Positions 16,680 through 24,754 of a stretch of 64,000 nt of DNA are shown here, piece by piece (within the stretch, counting starts at the first letter, position 1; each line of letters begins with the position of its first letter). The stretch covers positions 248,001-312,000 of the forward strand of contig JASCNX010000004.1 in the NCBI GenBank assembly GCA_029968055.1, given 5' to 3'. The translations under genes were made by a program, and so were the position numbers. Origin of the DNA: Xenophilus aerolatus (lineage in GTDB: Bacteria > Pseudomonadota > Gammaproteobacteria > Burkholderiales > Burkholderiaceae_C). Under the pieces are notes generated by a model that ran no database searches, had not been told where the DNA came from, and worked only from the letters and a program-made list of their open reading frames with translations.

Positions 16680-17993
16680 TCAGCCCTGCGGCGCGACGTC
16701 CGGCGCCGGCAGGTGGATCATCCCGGTGTGGAAGTCGTACTCGAAGACCTCGCCGTAGCGGCCCCACTCGATCGCCCGGTGCAGCACCCGCTCCGCTTCG
16801 GCCTCGTCGAGGCTGTCGCGCAGCAGCGCGAGGAAGTGCGCATCGGCCAGCTGGCCGGCCGGGTCCTGCTCCAGGCTGTGGCGGATGTGCGCCGCCAGCG
16901 GCACCCGCTCCAGCAGCTGCTGGCCGAAGATGCGCTGGCGCCCGCCGTGGGCGCTGTCGACGTAGTGCCGGCCCAGCGGCGTGAGCAGCAGGTCGCCTTC
17001 GTCCAGCCGGGCCAGGCCCAGCAGCGACAGCGCGCGCGTGAGCGGCAGCAGGTCGTGGTCGGTCAGCTCCGACTCGTCGGCCAGGCGCGGCAGGTCGGCG
17101 CGGCCGGCGAAGTCGTCCTGCGCCAGCAGCTCGAGCAGGCCTTCCATGCGCGTGACGTCGGCCTCGGGCAGGCGCTCGGCCAGCACGGCGCGCTTGGCGC
17201 CGTGGGCCGCGTGGCCGGCGGCGCCGGCCGTCATCAGCGCGTAGACCTGGTCGACCAGCAGGCGCACCTCGATCGAGTCGCCGTCGCGCGGTCGCGGCAA
17301 GGTGATCGGCAGCTCGGCACGCACGCAGCCCGGGTCGGCCGCGAAGACCAGCACGCGGTCGGCCATGAGCACCGCCTCCTCGATGTTGTGCGACACGATA
17401 AGCATGGCCTGCGTGGGCATGCTGCCGCCTTCCCACAGGGCGAGGATGTCGTCGCGCAGGCGTTCGCCCGTCAACACGTCGAGCGCGGAGAAGGCCTCGT
17501 CCATGAGCAGAACGTCGGGCTCGACCACCAGCGCCCGCGCGATGCCCACGCGCTGGCGCATGCCGCCCGACAGCTCGCGCGGCAGCGCGCCCTCGAAGCC
17601 CGCGAGGCCGATGAGCGCGATGGCCTGCGCCGCACGCCGCGCCCGCTCGGCCGCATCGACGCCGCGCGCCTCCAGGCCCAGCTCCACGTTCTGCTGCACC
17701 GTGAGCCAGGGAAAGAGCGCGAAGGACTGGAACACCATCGCGATGCCGCGCGCCGGCCCGTGCAGCGGCTGGCCGCGGTAGCGCACCTCGCCGCTGTCGG
17801 CCGCGATCAGGCCCGCGATGATGCGCAGCAGGGTCGACTTGCCCGAGCCCGACGGCCCCAGCAGCGCCACGATCTCGCCGGGCGCCAGGTGCAGGTCCAC
17901 GTCCTGCAGCACCGGCCGCGCGTTGCCGTCGGCCGCGCGGAAGCCCTTGCCCACGTGCTGCAGATCGATGATGGCTTCTTGCGCTTCTTTCAT
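16680..17993 (-). CDS. nitrate/sulfonate-type ABC transporter ATPase with C-terminal AAA-associated domain
   Basis: A 437-residue protein, longer than the usual 260 of this family. The ABC domain has Walker A GPSGSGKST near residue 45, the Q loop, signature LSGGMRQRVG, Walker B VLLMDEAF and the H-loop His in SHNIEEAV. After about residue 270 comes a winged-helix-like domain known as ABC transporter AAA-associated, found in a subset of NitT/TauT-type importers. It drives import through the double permease encoded upstream, from which it is separated by 161 bases carrying a palindromic repeat. No substrate-binding protein gene is nearby. Confidence 0.9.
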   Translation of the reverse strand: MKEAQEAIIDLQHVGKGFRAADGNARPVLQDVDLHLAPGEIVALLGPSGSGKSTLLRIIAGLIAADSGEVRYRGQPLHGPARGIAMVFQSFALFPWLTVQQNVELGLEARGVDAAERARRAAQAIALIGLAGFEGALPRELSGGMRQRVGIARALVVEPDVLLMDEAFSALDVLTGERLRDDILALWEGGSMPTQAMLIVSHNIEEAVLMADRVLVFAADPGCVRAELPITLPRPRDGDSIEVRLLVDQVYALMTAGAAGHAAHGAKRAVLAERLPEADVTRMEGLLELLAQDDFAGRADLPRLADESELTDHDLLPLTRALSLLGLARLDEGDLLLTPLGRHYVDSAHGGRQRIFGQQLLERVPLAAHIRHSLEQDPAGQLADAHFLALLRDSLDEAEAERVLHRAIEWGRYGEVFEYDFHTGMIHLPAPDVAPQG

Positions 17994-18014
17994 GTGCTTG
18001 CGGGTGTGGAATTC

Positions 18015-18146
18015 GGATACGGGCAGCCGAACGCAGAGGGCGCAGAGATTTCGCAGAGGGCGCAGAAGGAATGCAGAACTTTTCTGTCTTTCTTCTGCGC
18101 CCTCTGCGCGTCCTTTGCGGCCTCTGCGTTCGGCTGTCCGTATTCC
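18015..18146. repeat. GCAGAGG-type imperfect palindrome, copy 1
   Basis: Arms at 18015-18040 and 18121-18146 share GCAGCCGAACGCAGAGG and its complement almost exactly, with inner repeats of GCAGAGGGCGCAGA and TCTGCGCCCTCTGCG. A second, related element lies at 41027-41148. Both sit between co-directional minus-strand genes just upstream of a start codon, so they would fold in the messenger. They look like a dispersed non-coding repeat family. Confidence 0.8.
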
Positions 18147-18154
18147 ATCGTGCC

Positions 18155-19885
18155 CTAGAAATGCATGCGGTCCTCGGCGAGGCGGTACAGGCGTCGCCAG
18201 ACGAAGTGGTTCAGGCCCATGACGAACACGCACATCACGCCGATGCCCAGTGCGATGCGCGGGAAGTCGCCCACGGCGGTCATGTGGGCGATGTAGCTGC
18301 CCAGGCCGTTGGCCTGCAGCGTGGTGTCGCCCCAGCTCACGTACTCGGCCACGATGCTCGCATTCCAGGAGCCGCCGCTGGCGGTGATGGCGCCGGTGAC
18401 GAAGCTGGGGAACACCGCGGGCAGCAGATAGCGCTTCCAGCGCAGCCAGCCGGTCAGGCCCAGGTTGCTCGCCGCATGGCGCAGTTCGGTCGGCACGCTC
18501 GAGGCGCCGGCGATCACGTTGAAGAGCAGGTACCACTGCGTGCCCAGCACCATCAGCGGCGACAGCCACACGTCGGGGTTGAGCTTCCAGTGCACGATGA
18601 AGAGCACCGCCACCGGGAACATCAGGTTGGCCGGAAAGGCCGCCAGGAACTGCGCCACCGCCTGCAGCCGGTCCGACCAGCGGGGGTTCATGCCCACCCA
18701 CACGCCCACCGGCACCCACACCAGCGCGGCGATGGCGATCAGCACCAGCACGCGCACCAGCGTGTACAGGCCCAGCACGAAGACGTGGCCCACCTCGTGC
18801 CAGCCCACCTCGCCGTGGATGAAGCGCAGCAGCCACAGCACCGCCAGCAGCACCGCGCCCGACAGCAGCGCGTCGCCGATGCGCGCGACGCGCGGGTCGG
18901 CCGCGCGTGGCCGCGCCCGCACCGAGGTGCCGTCGAAGCGGCGCGGGAACCAGGCCAGGCTGCGTGCCGCGCCGCGCGCCAGCGCGCCGCCGGCCGCGCG
19001 CACGGCGCGGGTGCGCCGCAGCCAGGTCAGCAGCCAGGAGTGGCTGGCCTCGGTGCCGCCACCCTCCTCGAAACGGAACTTGTCGGCCCAGGCCACCAGC
19101 GGGCGAAAGAAGAGCTGGTCGTACAGCAGGATGCCGATCAGCATCGCGAGGATCGCCCAGCCGATGGCCGCCAGGTCGCGCGCCTCGATGGCCATGGCGA
19201 TGTACGAGCCCACGCCCGGCAGCTTGATGCTCTGGTTCGACACCGAGATGGCCTCGGACGCGACGACGAAGAACCAGCCGCCCGACATCGACATCATCAT
19301 GTTCCACAGCAGGCCCGGCATGGCGAAGGGCAGCTCCAGCCGCCAGAAGCGCTGCCAGCCCGAGAGCTGGAACACCGCCGCCGCCTCCCCCAGTTCGGAC
19401 GGCACGGTGCGCATCGACTGGTAGAGGCTGAAGGCCATGTTCCAGGCCTGCGAGGTGAAGATGGCGAAGATGGCGGCGCACTCCACCCCGAGCAGGTTGC
19501 CCGGGAAGAGCGCGATGAAGCCCGTCACCGTGATCGACAGGAAGCCCAGCACCGGGATGGACTGCAGCACGTCCAGCAGCGGCACCAGCACCCGTTCGGC
19601 GATGCGGTACTTGGCCGCCAGCACCGCGAACACGCAGGCGAAGACCAGCGAGGCGCCCAGTGCCAGGAACATGCGCAGCGTGGTGCGCAGCAGGTAATAC
19701 GGCAGCACCGTGGGGTCCAGGCTGAGCGGGATCGACTCGCCCAACGCATAGGGCCGCGCCATCTGCGAGGCCGCGAAGGCCAGGCCGAACAGGCCGGCCA
19801 GCAGCAGCGGCAGCAGCGCCCAGTCCCAGCGGTTGCCCAGCGTGCTGGCCACCGGAATCGGCAGCGTGAGGCGACGGCGCGTCAT
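18155..19885 (-). CDS. ABC transporter permease, two permease units fused
   Basis: A 576-residue inner-membrane protein made of two binding-protein-dependent permease domains in tandem, about 1-290 and 330-576, so one chain replaces the usual dimer. Each half has an EAA-type loop: EAAAVFQLSGWQRFWRLELP and the matching AASNLGLTGWLRWKRYLLP. The arrangement is typical of a NitT/TauT-like subgroup whose ATPase carries an AAA-associated domain, encoded next. Its ATG overlaps the stop codon of a 26-codon upstream ORF (ATGA). The substrate is unknown; nitrate, sulfonate, taurine or cyanate are family possibilities. Confidence 0.9.
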   Translation of the reverse strand: MTRRRLTLPIPVASTLGNRWDWALLPLLLAGLFGLAFAASQMARPYALGESIPLSLDPTVLPYYLLRTTLRMFLALGASLVFACVFAVLAAKYRIAERVLVPLLDVLQSIPVLGFLSITVTGFIALFPGNLLGVECAAIFAIFTSQAWNMAFSLYQSMRTVPSELGEAAAVFQLSGWQRFWRLELPFAMPGLLWNMMMSMSGGWFFVVASEAISVSNQSIKLPGVGSYIAMAIEARDLAAIGWAILAMLIGILLYDQLFFRPLVAWADKFRFEEGGGTEASHSWLLTWLRRTRAVRAAGGALARGAARSLAWFPRRFDGTSVRARPRAADPRVARIGDALLSGAVLLAVLWLLRFIHGEVGWHEVGHVFVLGLYTLVRVLVLIAIAALVWVPVGVWVGMNPRWSDRLQAVAQFLAAFPANLMFPVAVLFIVHWKLNPDVWLSPLMVLGTQWYLLFNVIAGASSVPTELRHAASNLGLTGWLRWKRYLLPAVFPSFVTGAITASGGSWNASIVAEYVSWGDTTLQANGLGSYIAHMTAVGDFPRIALGIGVMCVFVMGLNHFVWRRLYRLAEDRMHF

Positions 19886-19962
19886 GGGCGGCCCCCGCGC
19901 ACGCCGGCCGCGCCGCGCGCAGGCACGGTCGGGCAGGAGAGGAGATGGAACTGGGCCTTCAT
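19882..19962 (-). CDS. 26-codon upstream ORF coupled to the ABC permease
   Basis: An ORF of 26 sense codons starting MKAQFHLLSC and ending GGRP. A TGAGG ribosome-binding sequence lies at 19972-19976, nine bases before its ATG, while the permease ATG has no such sequence of its own and overlaps this stop codon (ATGA). This suggests that the permease is translated by coupling, and the peptide may be a leader sensing a nutrient during translation. No known family was recognised; it could be chance in GC-rich DNA. Confidence 0.5.
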   Translation of the reverse strand: MKAQFHLLSCPTVPARGAAGVRGGRP

Positions 19963-20252
19963 GGGGAGTTGCCTCAGCAGAACGCGCGAGGCGGCCAGGG
20001 CGTTGGCCTGAAGGCCGTGCTGCCGGTCCGCAAGCGGCGGCAGCCGGCAGGAACGACGCGCACTTTAGCCGGCCTCTCTGACAGGAGCATGAATGCTGCA
20101 CGGGCGGCATCGGCGGCCGCTGCCCCATCCGCACGGGCTTCGGGGTCTGGGCACCGGCCGACAGCGCGCCGCCGCATCGCGCCGCAGAATGAAATCGTGG
20201 CCGCCCGGACGGCCTCCTTGACAACAACTCCCAGATCCAAGGCGACCCTTCA
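19963..20252. other. divergent intergenic region between ABC operon and MHS transporter
   Basis: No gene is supported in these 290 bases. It must hold promoters for both directions. A TTGACA hexamer at 20218-20223 faces the MHS transporter gene, but no matching -10 box was found at proper spacing. Confidence 0.35.
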
Positions 20253-21581
20253 ATGAGTGCAACCCTGCCGCCGGCCCCGGCGCCGGCCCCTTCCGAACCC
20301 CGCGCCTACACGGCCGAGGAAAAGCGCCACCGCGTCTTCGCCATCATGGCGGCCTCGTCGGGCAACCTGGTCGAGTGGTTCGACTTCTACGTCTACGCCT
20401 TCTCGGCCCTGTACTTCGCGCCGGCCTTCTTCCCCAAGTCCGACCCGACGGCGCAGCTGCTCAACACCGCCGGCGTGTTCGCGGCCGGCTTCCTCATGCG
20501 GCCCATCGGCGGCTGGCTGTTCGGCCGCATCGCCGACCGCGTCGGGCGCAAGGCCTCGCTGCTGATCTCGGTGGCGATGATGTGCGGCGGCTCGCTGGTC
20601 ATCGCCTGCCTGCCGACCTATGCGCAGATCGGCGCGTGGGCGCCCTTGCTGCTGCTCGTGTGCCGGCTGTTCCAGGGCCTGTCGGTGGGCGGCGAGTACG
20701 GCACCACCGCCACCTACATGAGCGAGGTGGCGCTGCGCGGCCAGCGCGGATTCTTCTCGTCCTTCCAGTACGTGACGCTGATCGGCGGGCAGCTGCTCGC
20801 GGTGCTGGTGATCGTGGTTCTCGAGACGGTGCTCGACGAGGCCGAACTCAAGGCCTGGGGCTGGCGCATCCCCTTCGTGATCGGCGCCATCTCGGCCGTG
20901 GTCGCGCTGATGCTGCGCCGCACGCTGCACGAGACGCAGAGCGAAAGCTCGCGCACCAACAAGGAGGCCGGCACCATCGGCGGGCTGTTCCGCCACCACA
21001 AGGCGGCCTTCTTCACGGTGCTGGGCTACACGGCCGGCGGCTCGCTGATCTTCTACACCTTCACCACCTACATGCAGAAGTATCTGGTGAACACGGTGGG
21101 CCTGCCGATCAAGACGACCAGCTACGTGATGACCTGCGCGCTCTTCCTCTACATGTGCATGCAGCCGGTGTTCGGCGCGCTGTCCGACCGCATCGGCCGG
21201 CGCACCAACATGCTGCTGTTCGGCGCCCTGGGCGCGCTGACCACGGTGCCCATCCTCACCGCGCTGCAGCACGTGACGAGCCCGGTGCTGGCCTTCGTGC
21301 TCATCGTCGTGGCCCTGGCCATCGTGAGCTTCTACACCTCGATCAGCGGCATCGTGAAGGCCGAGATGTTTCCGCCCGAGGTGCGCGCGCTGGGCGTGGG
21401 CCTGGCCTACGCGGTCGCCAACGCGATCTTCGGCGGCTCGGCCGAGTACGTGGCACTGGGGCTGAAGTCCATCGGCCACGAGTCGGCCTTCTTCTGGTAC
21501 GTCACCGCCATGATGGTGCTGGCCTTCGTGGTCAGCCTGCGCCTGCCGCGGCAGGCCAGCTACCTGCACCACGACCACTGA
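20253..21581 (+). CDS. kgtP: MHS-family dicarboxylate/alpha-ketoglutarate symporter
   Basis: A 442-residue transporter with about twelve membrane helices. The segment [19 protein letters not shown] is a hallmark of the metabolite:proton symporter family, and [14 protein letters not shown] is the loop 2-3 motif of the major facilitator superfamily; DRIGRRTN repeats it in the second half. The closest well-known relative by these motifs is KgtP, the alpha-ketoglutarate permease, so uptake of a dicarboxylate with protons is likely, though shikimate or other acids are possible. A two-component system lies directly downstream and may control it. A hairpin at 21601-21624 separates them. Confidence 0.85.
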   Translation: MSATLPPAPAPAPSEPRAYTAEEKRHRVFAIMAASSGNLVEWFDFYVYAFSALYFAPAFFPKSDPTAQLLNTAGVFAAGFLMRPIGGWLFGRIADRVGRKASLLISVAMMCGGSLVIACLPTYAQIGAWAPLLLLVCRLFQGLSVGGEYGTTATYMSEVALRGQRGFFSSFQYVTLIGGQLLAVLVIVVLETVLDEAELKAWGWRIPFVIGAISAVVALMLRRTLHETQSESSRTNKEAGTIGGLFRHHKAAFFTVLGYTAGGSLIFYTFTTYMQKYLVNTVGLPIKTTSYVMTCALFLYMCMQPVFGALSDRIGRRTNMLLFGALGALTTVPILTALQHVTSPVLAFVLIVVALAIVSFYTSISGIVKAEMFPPEVRALGVGLAYAVANAIFGGSAEYVALGLKSIGHESAFFWYVTAMMVLAFVVSLRLPRQASYLHHDH

Positions 21582-21600
21582 AGGCCGTGTGCCCCGGGGA

Positions 21601-21624
21601 GGCATAGCGCCAATGCGCTATGCC
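21601..21624 (+). terminator. hairpin after kgtP
   Basis: A perfect 10-bp stem, GGCATAGCGC with GCGCTATGCC, around a CAAT loop, 20 bases after the kgtP stop. The downstream CTTC is only weakly U-rich, so termination may be partial. The palindrome could also be an operator before the two-component genes. Confidence 0.55.
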
Positions 21625-21681
21625 CTTCAGGCGTCCGGCACCGGACAATCCGGCCACCGAAGCCCTGCCGCGAGAGATGCG

Positions 21682-22350
21682 ATGACCCTGCGGGTCCTGA
21701 TCGTCGAAGACGAGCCCGAATTCCTTCGCCGCTTCTCGGCCGCGGTGCTGAGCGACCCGCGCCTGCAGCTGGTCGGCGCCGTGCCCACCGGCCAGGCGGG
21801 CATCGACCTGCTGGACCTCGAGCGGCCCGACGTGCTGCTGCTCGACCTCGGCCTGCCCGACCTGCGCGGCGTCGAGGTGATCCGCCACGCCGCGGCGGCC
21901 CACCCCGGCTGCGACGTGCTGGTGGTGACGATGTTCGGCGACGACGCGCACGTGGTCGAGTCGATCGAGGCCGGCGCCACCGGCTACCTGCTCAAGGACG
22001 CCTCCACCGAGCGGGTGGTCGCCAGCATCCACGAACTGCACGACGGCGGCGCCCCGATCAGCCCGGGCATCGCGCGCCGGGTGCTCACGCGCTTCCGGGT
22101 CGCGCTCAAGCCTGCACCGGCCGACATCGGCGCACCCGCCGACACGCCGGCGTCGCCGACCCCCCTCACGCCGCGCGAGACCGAACTGCTGCGCCTGACG
22201 GCCAAGGGACTGCCCTTCGACGAGATCGGCCAGCTGCTGGGCATCTCGTCGCACACCGTCGTGGCGCACGTGAAGAACATCTACCGCAAGCTGGCCGTGC
22301 ATTCGCGCAGCGAGGCCGTCTACGAAGCCAGCCAGCTGGGCCTGCTGTGA
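21682..22350 (+). CDS. NarL/LuxR-type response regulator
   Basis: A 222-residue regulator with an N-terminal receiver (acidic residues in VEDEPEF, phospho-acceptor Asp in LLLDLGLPD near residue 53, Lys in LLKDAS) and a C-terminal LuxR helix-turn-helix (TPRETELLRLTAKGLPF, then EIGQLLGISSHTVVAHVKNI). It binds DNA when phosphorylated by the histidine kinase encoded next, whose GTG start overlaps this stop codon by four bases. Neighbouring transport genes are plausible targets. The chosen ATG gives the normal family start MTLRVLIVED. Confidence 0.92.
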   Translation: MTLRVLIVEDEPEFLRRFSAAVLSDPRLQLVGAVPTGQAGIDLLDLERPDVLLLDLGLPDLRGVEVIRHAAAAHPGCDVLVVTMFGDDAHVVESIEAGATGYLLKDASTERVVASIHELHDGGAPISPGIARRVLTRFRVALKPAPADIGAPADTPASPTPLTPRETELLRLTAKGLPFDEIGQLLGISSHTVVAHVKNIYRKLAVHSRSEAVYEASQLGLL

Positions 22351-24275
22351 AGGCGCTGGCGCGGGCCGTGCGCGCGGCCGTGGCGCTGGCGCTCGCGCTG
22401 CAGGCCGTGGCCGCCGCCGCGCTCGAGATCGACCGCATGCAGCGGCTGGAGGACGCGGCCACCACGCCGCCCGCGGCGAGTGCGCCGGGCTGGCAGGAGG
22501 TGCCGCTGCCCGACGCCTCGCCCGGCCCGTCCGGCGCCGCGCCGGCCGAGGCCTTCTGGTACCGCGCGCGCTTCGACGGGCCGGCCCGCGGCGCGACGCC
22601 GGCCGACGGCGGCTGGGCCGTGTACCTGCCCTACCTCTATGACGGCGGCCAGGTCTGGCTCAACGGCGCGCTGGTCGGCGAGGTGCCGGAGTCGAACGCC
22701 GAGCGGCGCGTGCGCTGGGAGCGGCCCCACCTCTTCCGCCTGCCGCCGAGCCTGCTGCGCGGCGACGGCCCCAACGAACTCGCGGTGCGCGCCGCCGCAT
22801 CGCCGGAGCGGGCCATTCGCCGCTTCCCGCGCGTGCAGGTCGGCACGCTGCGGGCGCTGCTGCCGGTGTACGACCGGCGGCTGTTCTGGGTGCGCACCAT
22901 GCCCCAGCTGACGGCCTTCGTGTGCGCGCTCACGGCCGGCTTCGTGCTCGCGATCTGGTGGCGCCGGCGCAGCGAGGTGCTCTACGGCCTGTTCGGCGTG
23001 GCGGCGGCGCTGTGGGGCGTGCGCACATTGACCTTCGTGATCGAGACGCTGCCGGTCGACCAGTGGCCGGTCTGGCGCATGGTGTACCTCGCGGCGACCG
23101 GCGGCTTCATCGTCGTGCTGGCGCTGTTCGCCATGCAGCTCGCCCAGGTGGACCGCCCCTGGCTGCGGCGCGCGCTGCTGGCGTACTGGCTGCTCGGCCC
23201 GCTGTGGGTGGTGCTGAGCCCGGCCAGCGAACCGCTGGTCAACCGGGTGTGGAGCGCGGGCCTCATCCCGGTCGGGCTGGGGGCGATCGCGGCGGCGATC
23301 CGCACGGTGGCCGTGCAGCGCACCGTCGCCTCGGCCGTGCTGCCCGCAGCCATGCTGCTGGCGCTGGGGGCGGGCGTGCACGACTACGTCGTGAGCTGGA
23401 GTGCGACGGCGAGCCCGCCGCTCCTGACGGGCTGGTTCGAGCAGCGCATCTTCCTGCTGCACCATGCCGCCAACCTGCTGCTGGTGGCGATGGGCGGCCT
23501 GCTCACCGCACGCTTCGTGCACGCCATGGACGCGCTGGAGGACCTCAACCACACGCTCGAGAGCCGCGTCGCCGACCGCGAGCGCCGCATCGCCGCCGAC
23601 TTCGAGCGCATGGCCGAGCTGCAGCGGCAGAACGCGGCGACCGAGGCGCGCCAGGCCATCATGCGCGACATCCACGACGGGCTGGGCTCGCGCCTGTTCA
23701 CCTCGCTGTCGCGCGTGGAGCGCGGCGACATGAGCGAGCTGCAGATCGCCGAGGTGCTGCGCGCCTGCATCGCCGACATGCGTATCGCCCTGGACGCGCT
23801 CGCGCCGGAGGACGGCGACTTCCGCACCGCGCTGGGCAACTTCCTGTTCCGCTGGCAGGGCCAGCTGGAAGAATTGCACTTCCAGCCCAGCTGGCGCATC
23901 GACGTGCCCGAGGGCGCGGCCCCGGCGCTGCAGTCGCCGCAGGCCACGCTACAGCTGCTGCGCATCGCGCAGGAGGCGCTGACCAACGTGGCCAAGCATG
24001 CGCGGCCCGGCCGCGTGCGGGTGGCGCTGCGGCAGGCCGGGGACGCGCTGACGCTGGAGGTCGAGGACGAAGGGCCGCGGCGCCCGCCCCGCCCCCCTGC
24101 CGACGCGCCGGCCGGCCGCGGCATCGACAACATGCGCGCCCGGGCCCGCCAGCTCGGCGGCACGCTGGAGCTGCAGCACGATGCGCCCGGCACCCGCGTG
24201 CGGCTGCACCTGCCGTCGGCGCCGCCGCGCGCGCTGCCCGAGCCCCGGTCCGCGGAGGTAGGCCCAACGGCCTAG
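22347..24275 (+). CDS. membrane sensor histidine kinase (HisKA_3 type)
   Basis: A 642-residue kinase. A signal peptide is followed by an extracytoplasmic beta-rich domain (about 40-185), then a run of about seven membrane helices (about 190-395), as in 7TMR-DISM sensors, a short coiled coil, the HisKA_3 dimer domain with His in MRDIHDGLGSRL near residue 440, and an HATPase domain with LRIAQEALTNVAKHA and GRGIDNMRARA. It starts with GTG overlapping the response regulator stop (GTGA), so the pair is co-translated. The ligand is probably a carbohydrate or carboxylate sensed in the periplasm, which is inference. Confidence 0.92.
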   Translation: MKALARAVRAAVALALALQAVAAAALEIDRMQRLEDAATTPPAASAPGWQEVPLPDASPGPSGAAPAEAFWYRARFDGPARGATPADGGWAVYLPYLYDGGQVWLNGALVGEVPESNAERRVRWERPHLFRLPPSLLRGDGPNELAVRAAASPERAIRRFPRVQVGTLRALLPVYDRRLFWVRTMPQLTAFVCALTAGFVLAIWWRRRSEVLYGLFGVAAALWGVRTLTFVIETLPVDQWPVWRMVYLAATGGFIVVLALFAMQLAQVDRPWLRRALLAYWLLGPLWVVLSPASEPLVNRVWSAGLIPVGLGAIAAAIRTVAVQRTVASAVLPAAMLLALGAGVHDYVVSWSATASPPLLTGWFEQRIFLLHHAANLLLVAMGGLLTARFVHAMDALEDLNHTLESRVADRERRIAADFERMAELQRQNAATEARQAIMRDIHDGLGSRLFTSLSRVERGDMSELQIAEVLRACIADMRIALDALAPEDGDFRTALGNFLFRWQGQLEELHFQPSWRIDVPEGAAPALQSPQATLQLLRIAQEALTNVAKHARPGRVRVALRQAGDALTLEVEDEGPRRPPRPPADAPAGRGIDNMRARARQLGGTLELQHDAPGTRVRLHLPSAPPRALPEPRSAEVGPTA

Positions 24276-24367
24276 CGTCGATACGGCATTCCCCGGCGAT
24301 GCCTGCCTGCCTAGAGTGCGGGCTCCCTGACATCGTTGCGCGCCGCGCGGCCCGAGGACCCTCTTCC

Positions 24368-24703
24368 ATGCAATCCCTGTCGATCCCCGTTGCGGCCGAC
24401 ACCTGGCTCGGCCTGATCGCCTGGGCCTACCTGCTGACCAACGCCGTGCGCGTGTTCACCTACATCCCGCAGATCCTGGCGGTGTGGAAGTGCCGCGACG
24501 GCGCCCGCTCGGTGTCGCTGCTCACCTGGGGCTCGTGGGTGCTCTCGCACGTCGCGGCCACGGCCTACGGCGTGCTGGTGGTCAAGGACGCGCTGTTCCT
24601 GCTGATCACCCTCATCAACTTCGCAGGCTGCGGGCTGGTCGCGGCCATCGCCGCGCGGCGGCGCTGGCAGTGGAAGCAGTCCTCGCAGGCGCTGCTGATC
24701 TGA
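24368..24703 (+). CDS. PQ-loop (SemiSWEET-like) membrane protein
   Basis: A 111-residue protein with three membrane helices (about 13-35, 50-70 and 75-95). The first helix ends in TYIPQILAVWK, the proline-glutamine loop that marks SWEET and SemiSWEET transporters, followed by RSVSLLTWGSWVLS. SemiSWEETs are about 85-100 residues and work as dimers to move sugars; this one is slightly longer, with a basic C-terminus. The substrate is not known. It lies 92 bases after the sensor kinase gene on the same strand and may belong to that regulon. Confidence 0.75.
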   Translation: MQSLSIPVAADTWLGLIAWAYLLTNAVRVFTYIPQILAVWKCRDGARSVSLLTWGSWVLSHVAATAYGVLVVKDALFLLITLINFAGCGLVAAIAARRRWQWKQSSQALLI

Positions 24704-24754
24704 GGGCTGCCGACAAAGCCGCACCCGCGCCGCAGGCCGGTGCGGCCCGCGCCT

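Noticed and set aside
18155-20227. The minus-strand frame of the permease stays open to 20227, which could suggest a longer N-terminus.
   Set aside because: The extra part lacks membrane or family features, and the ATG at 19885 overlaps a coupled upstream ORF and fits the permease N-terminus.
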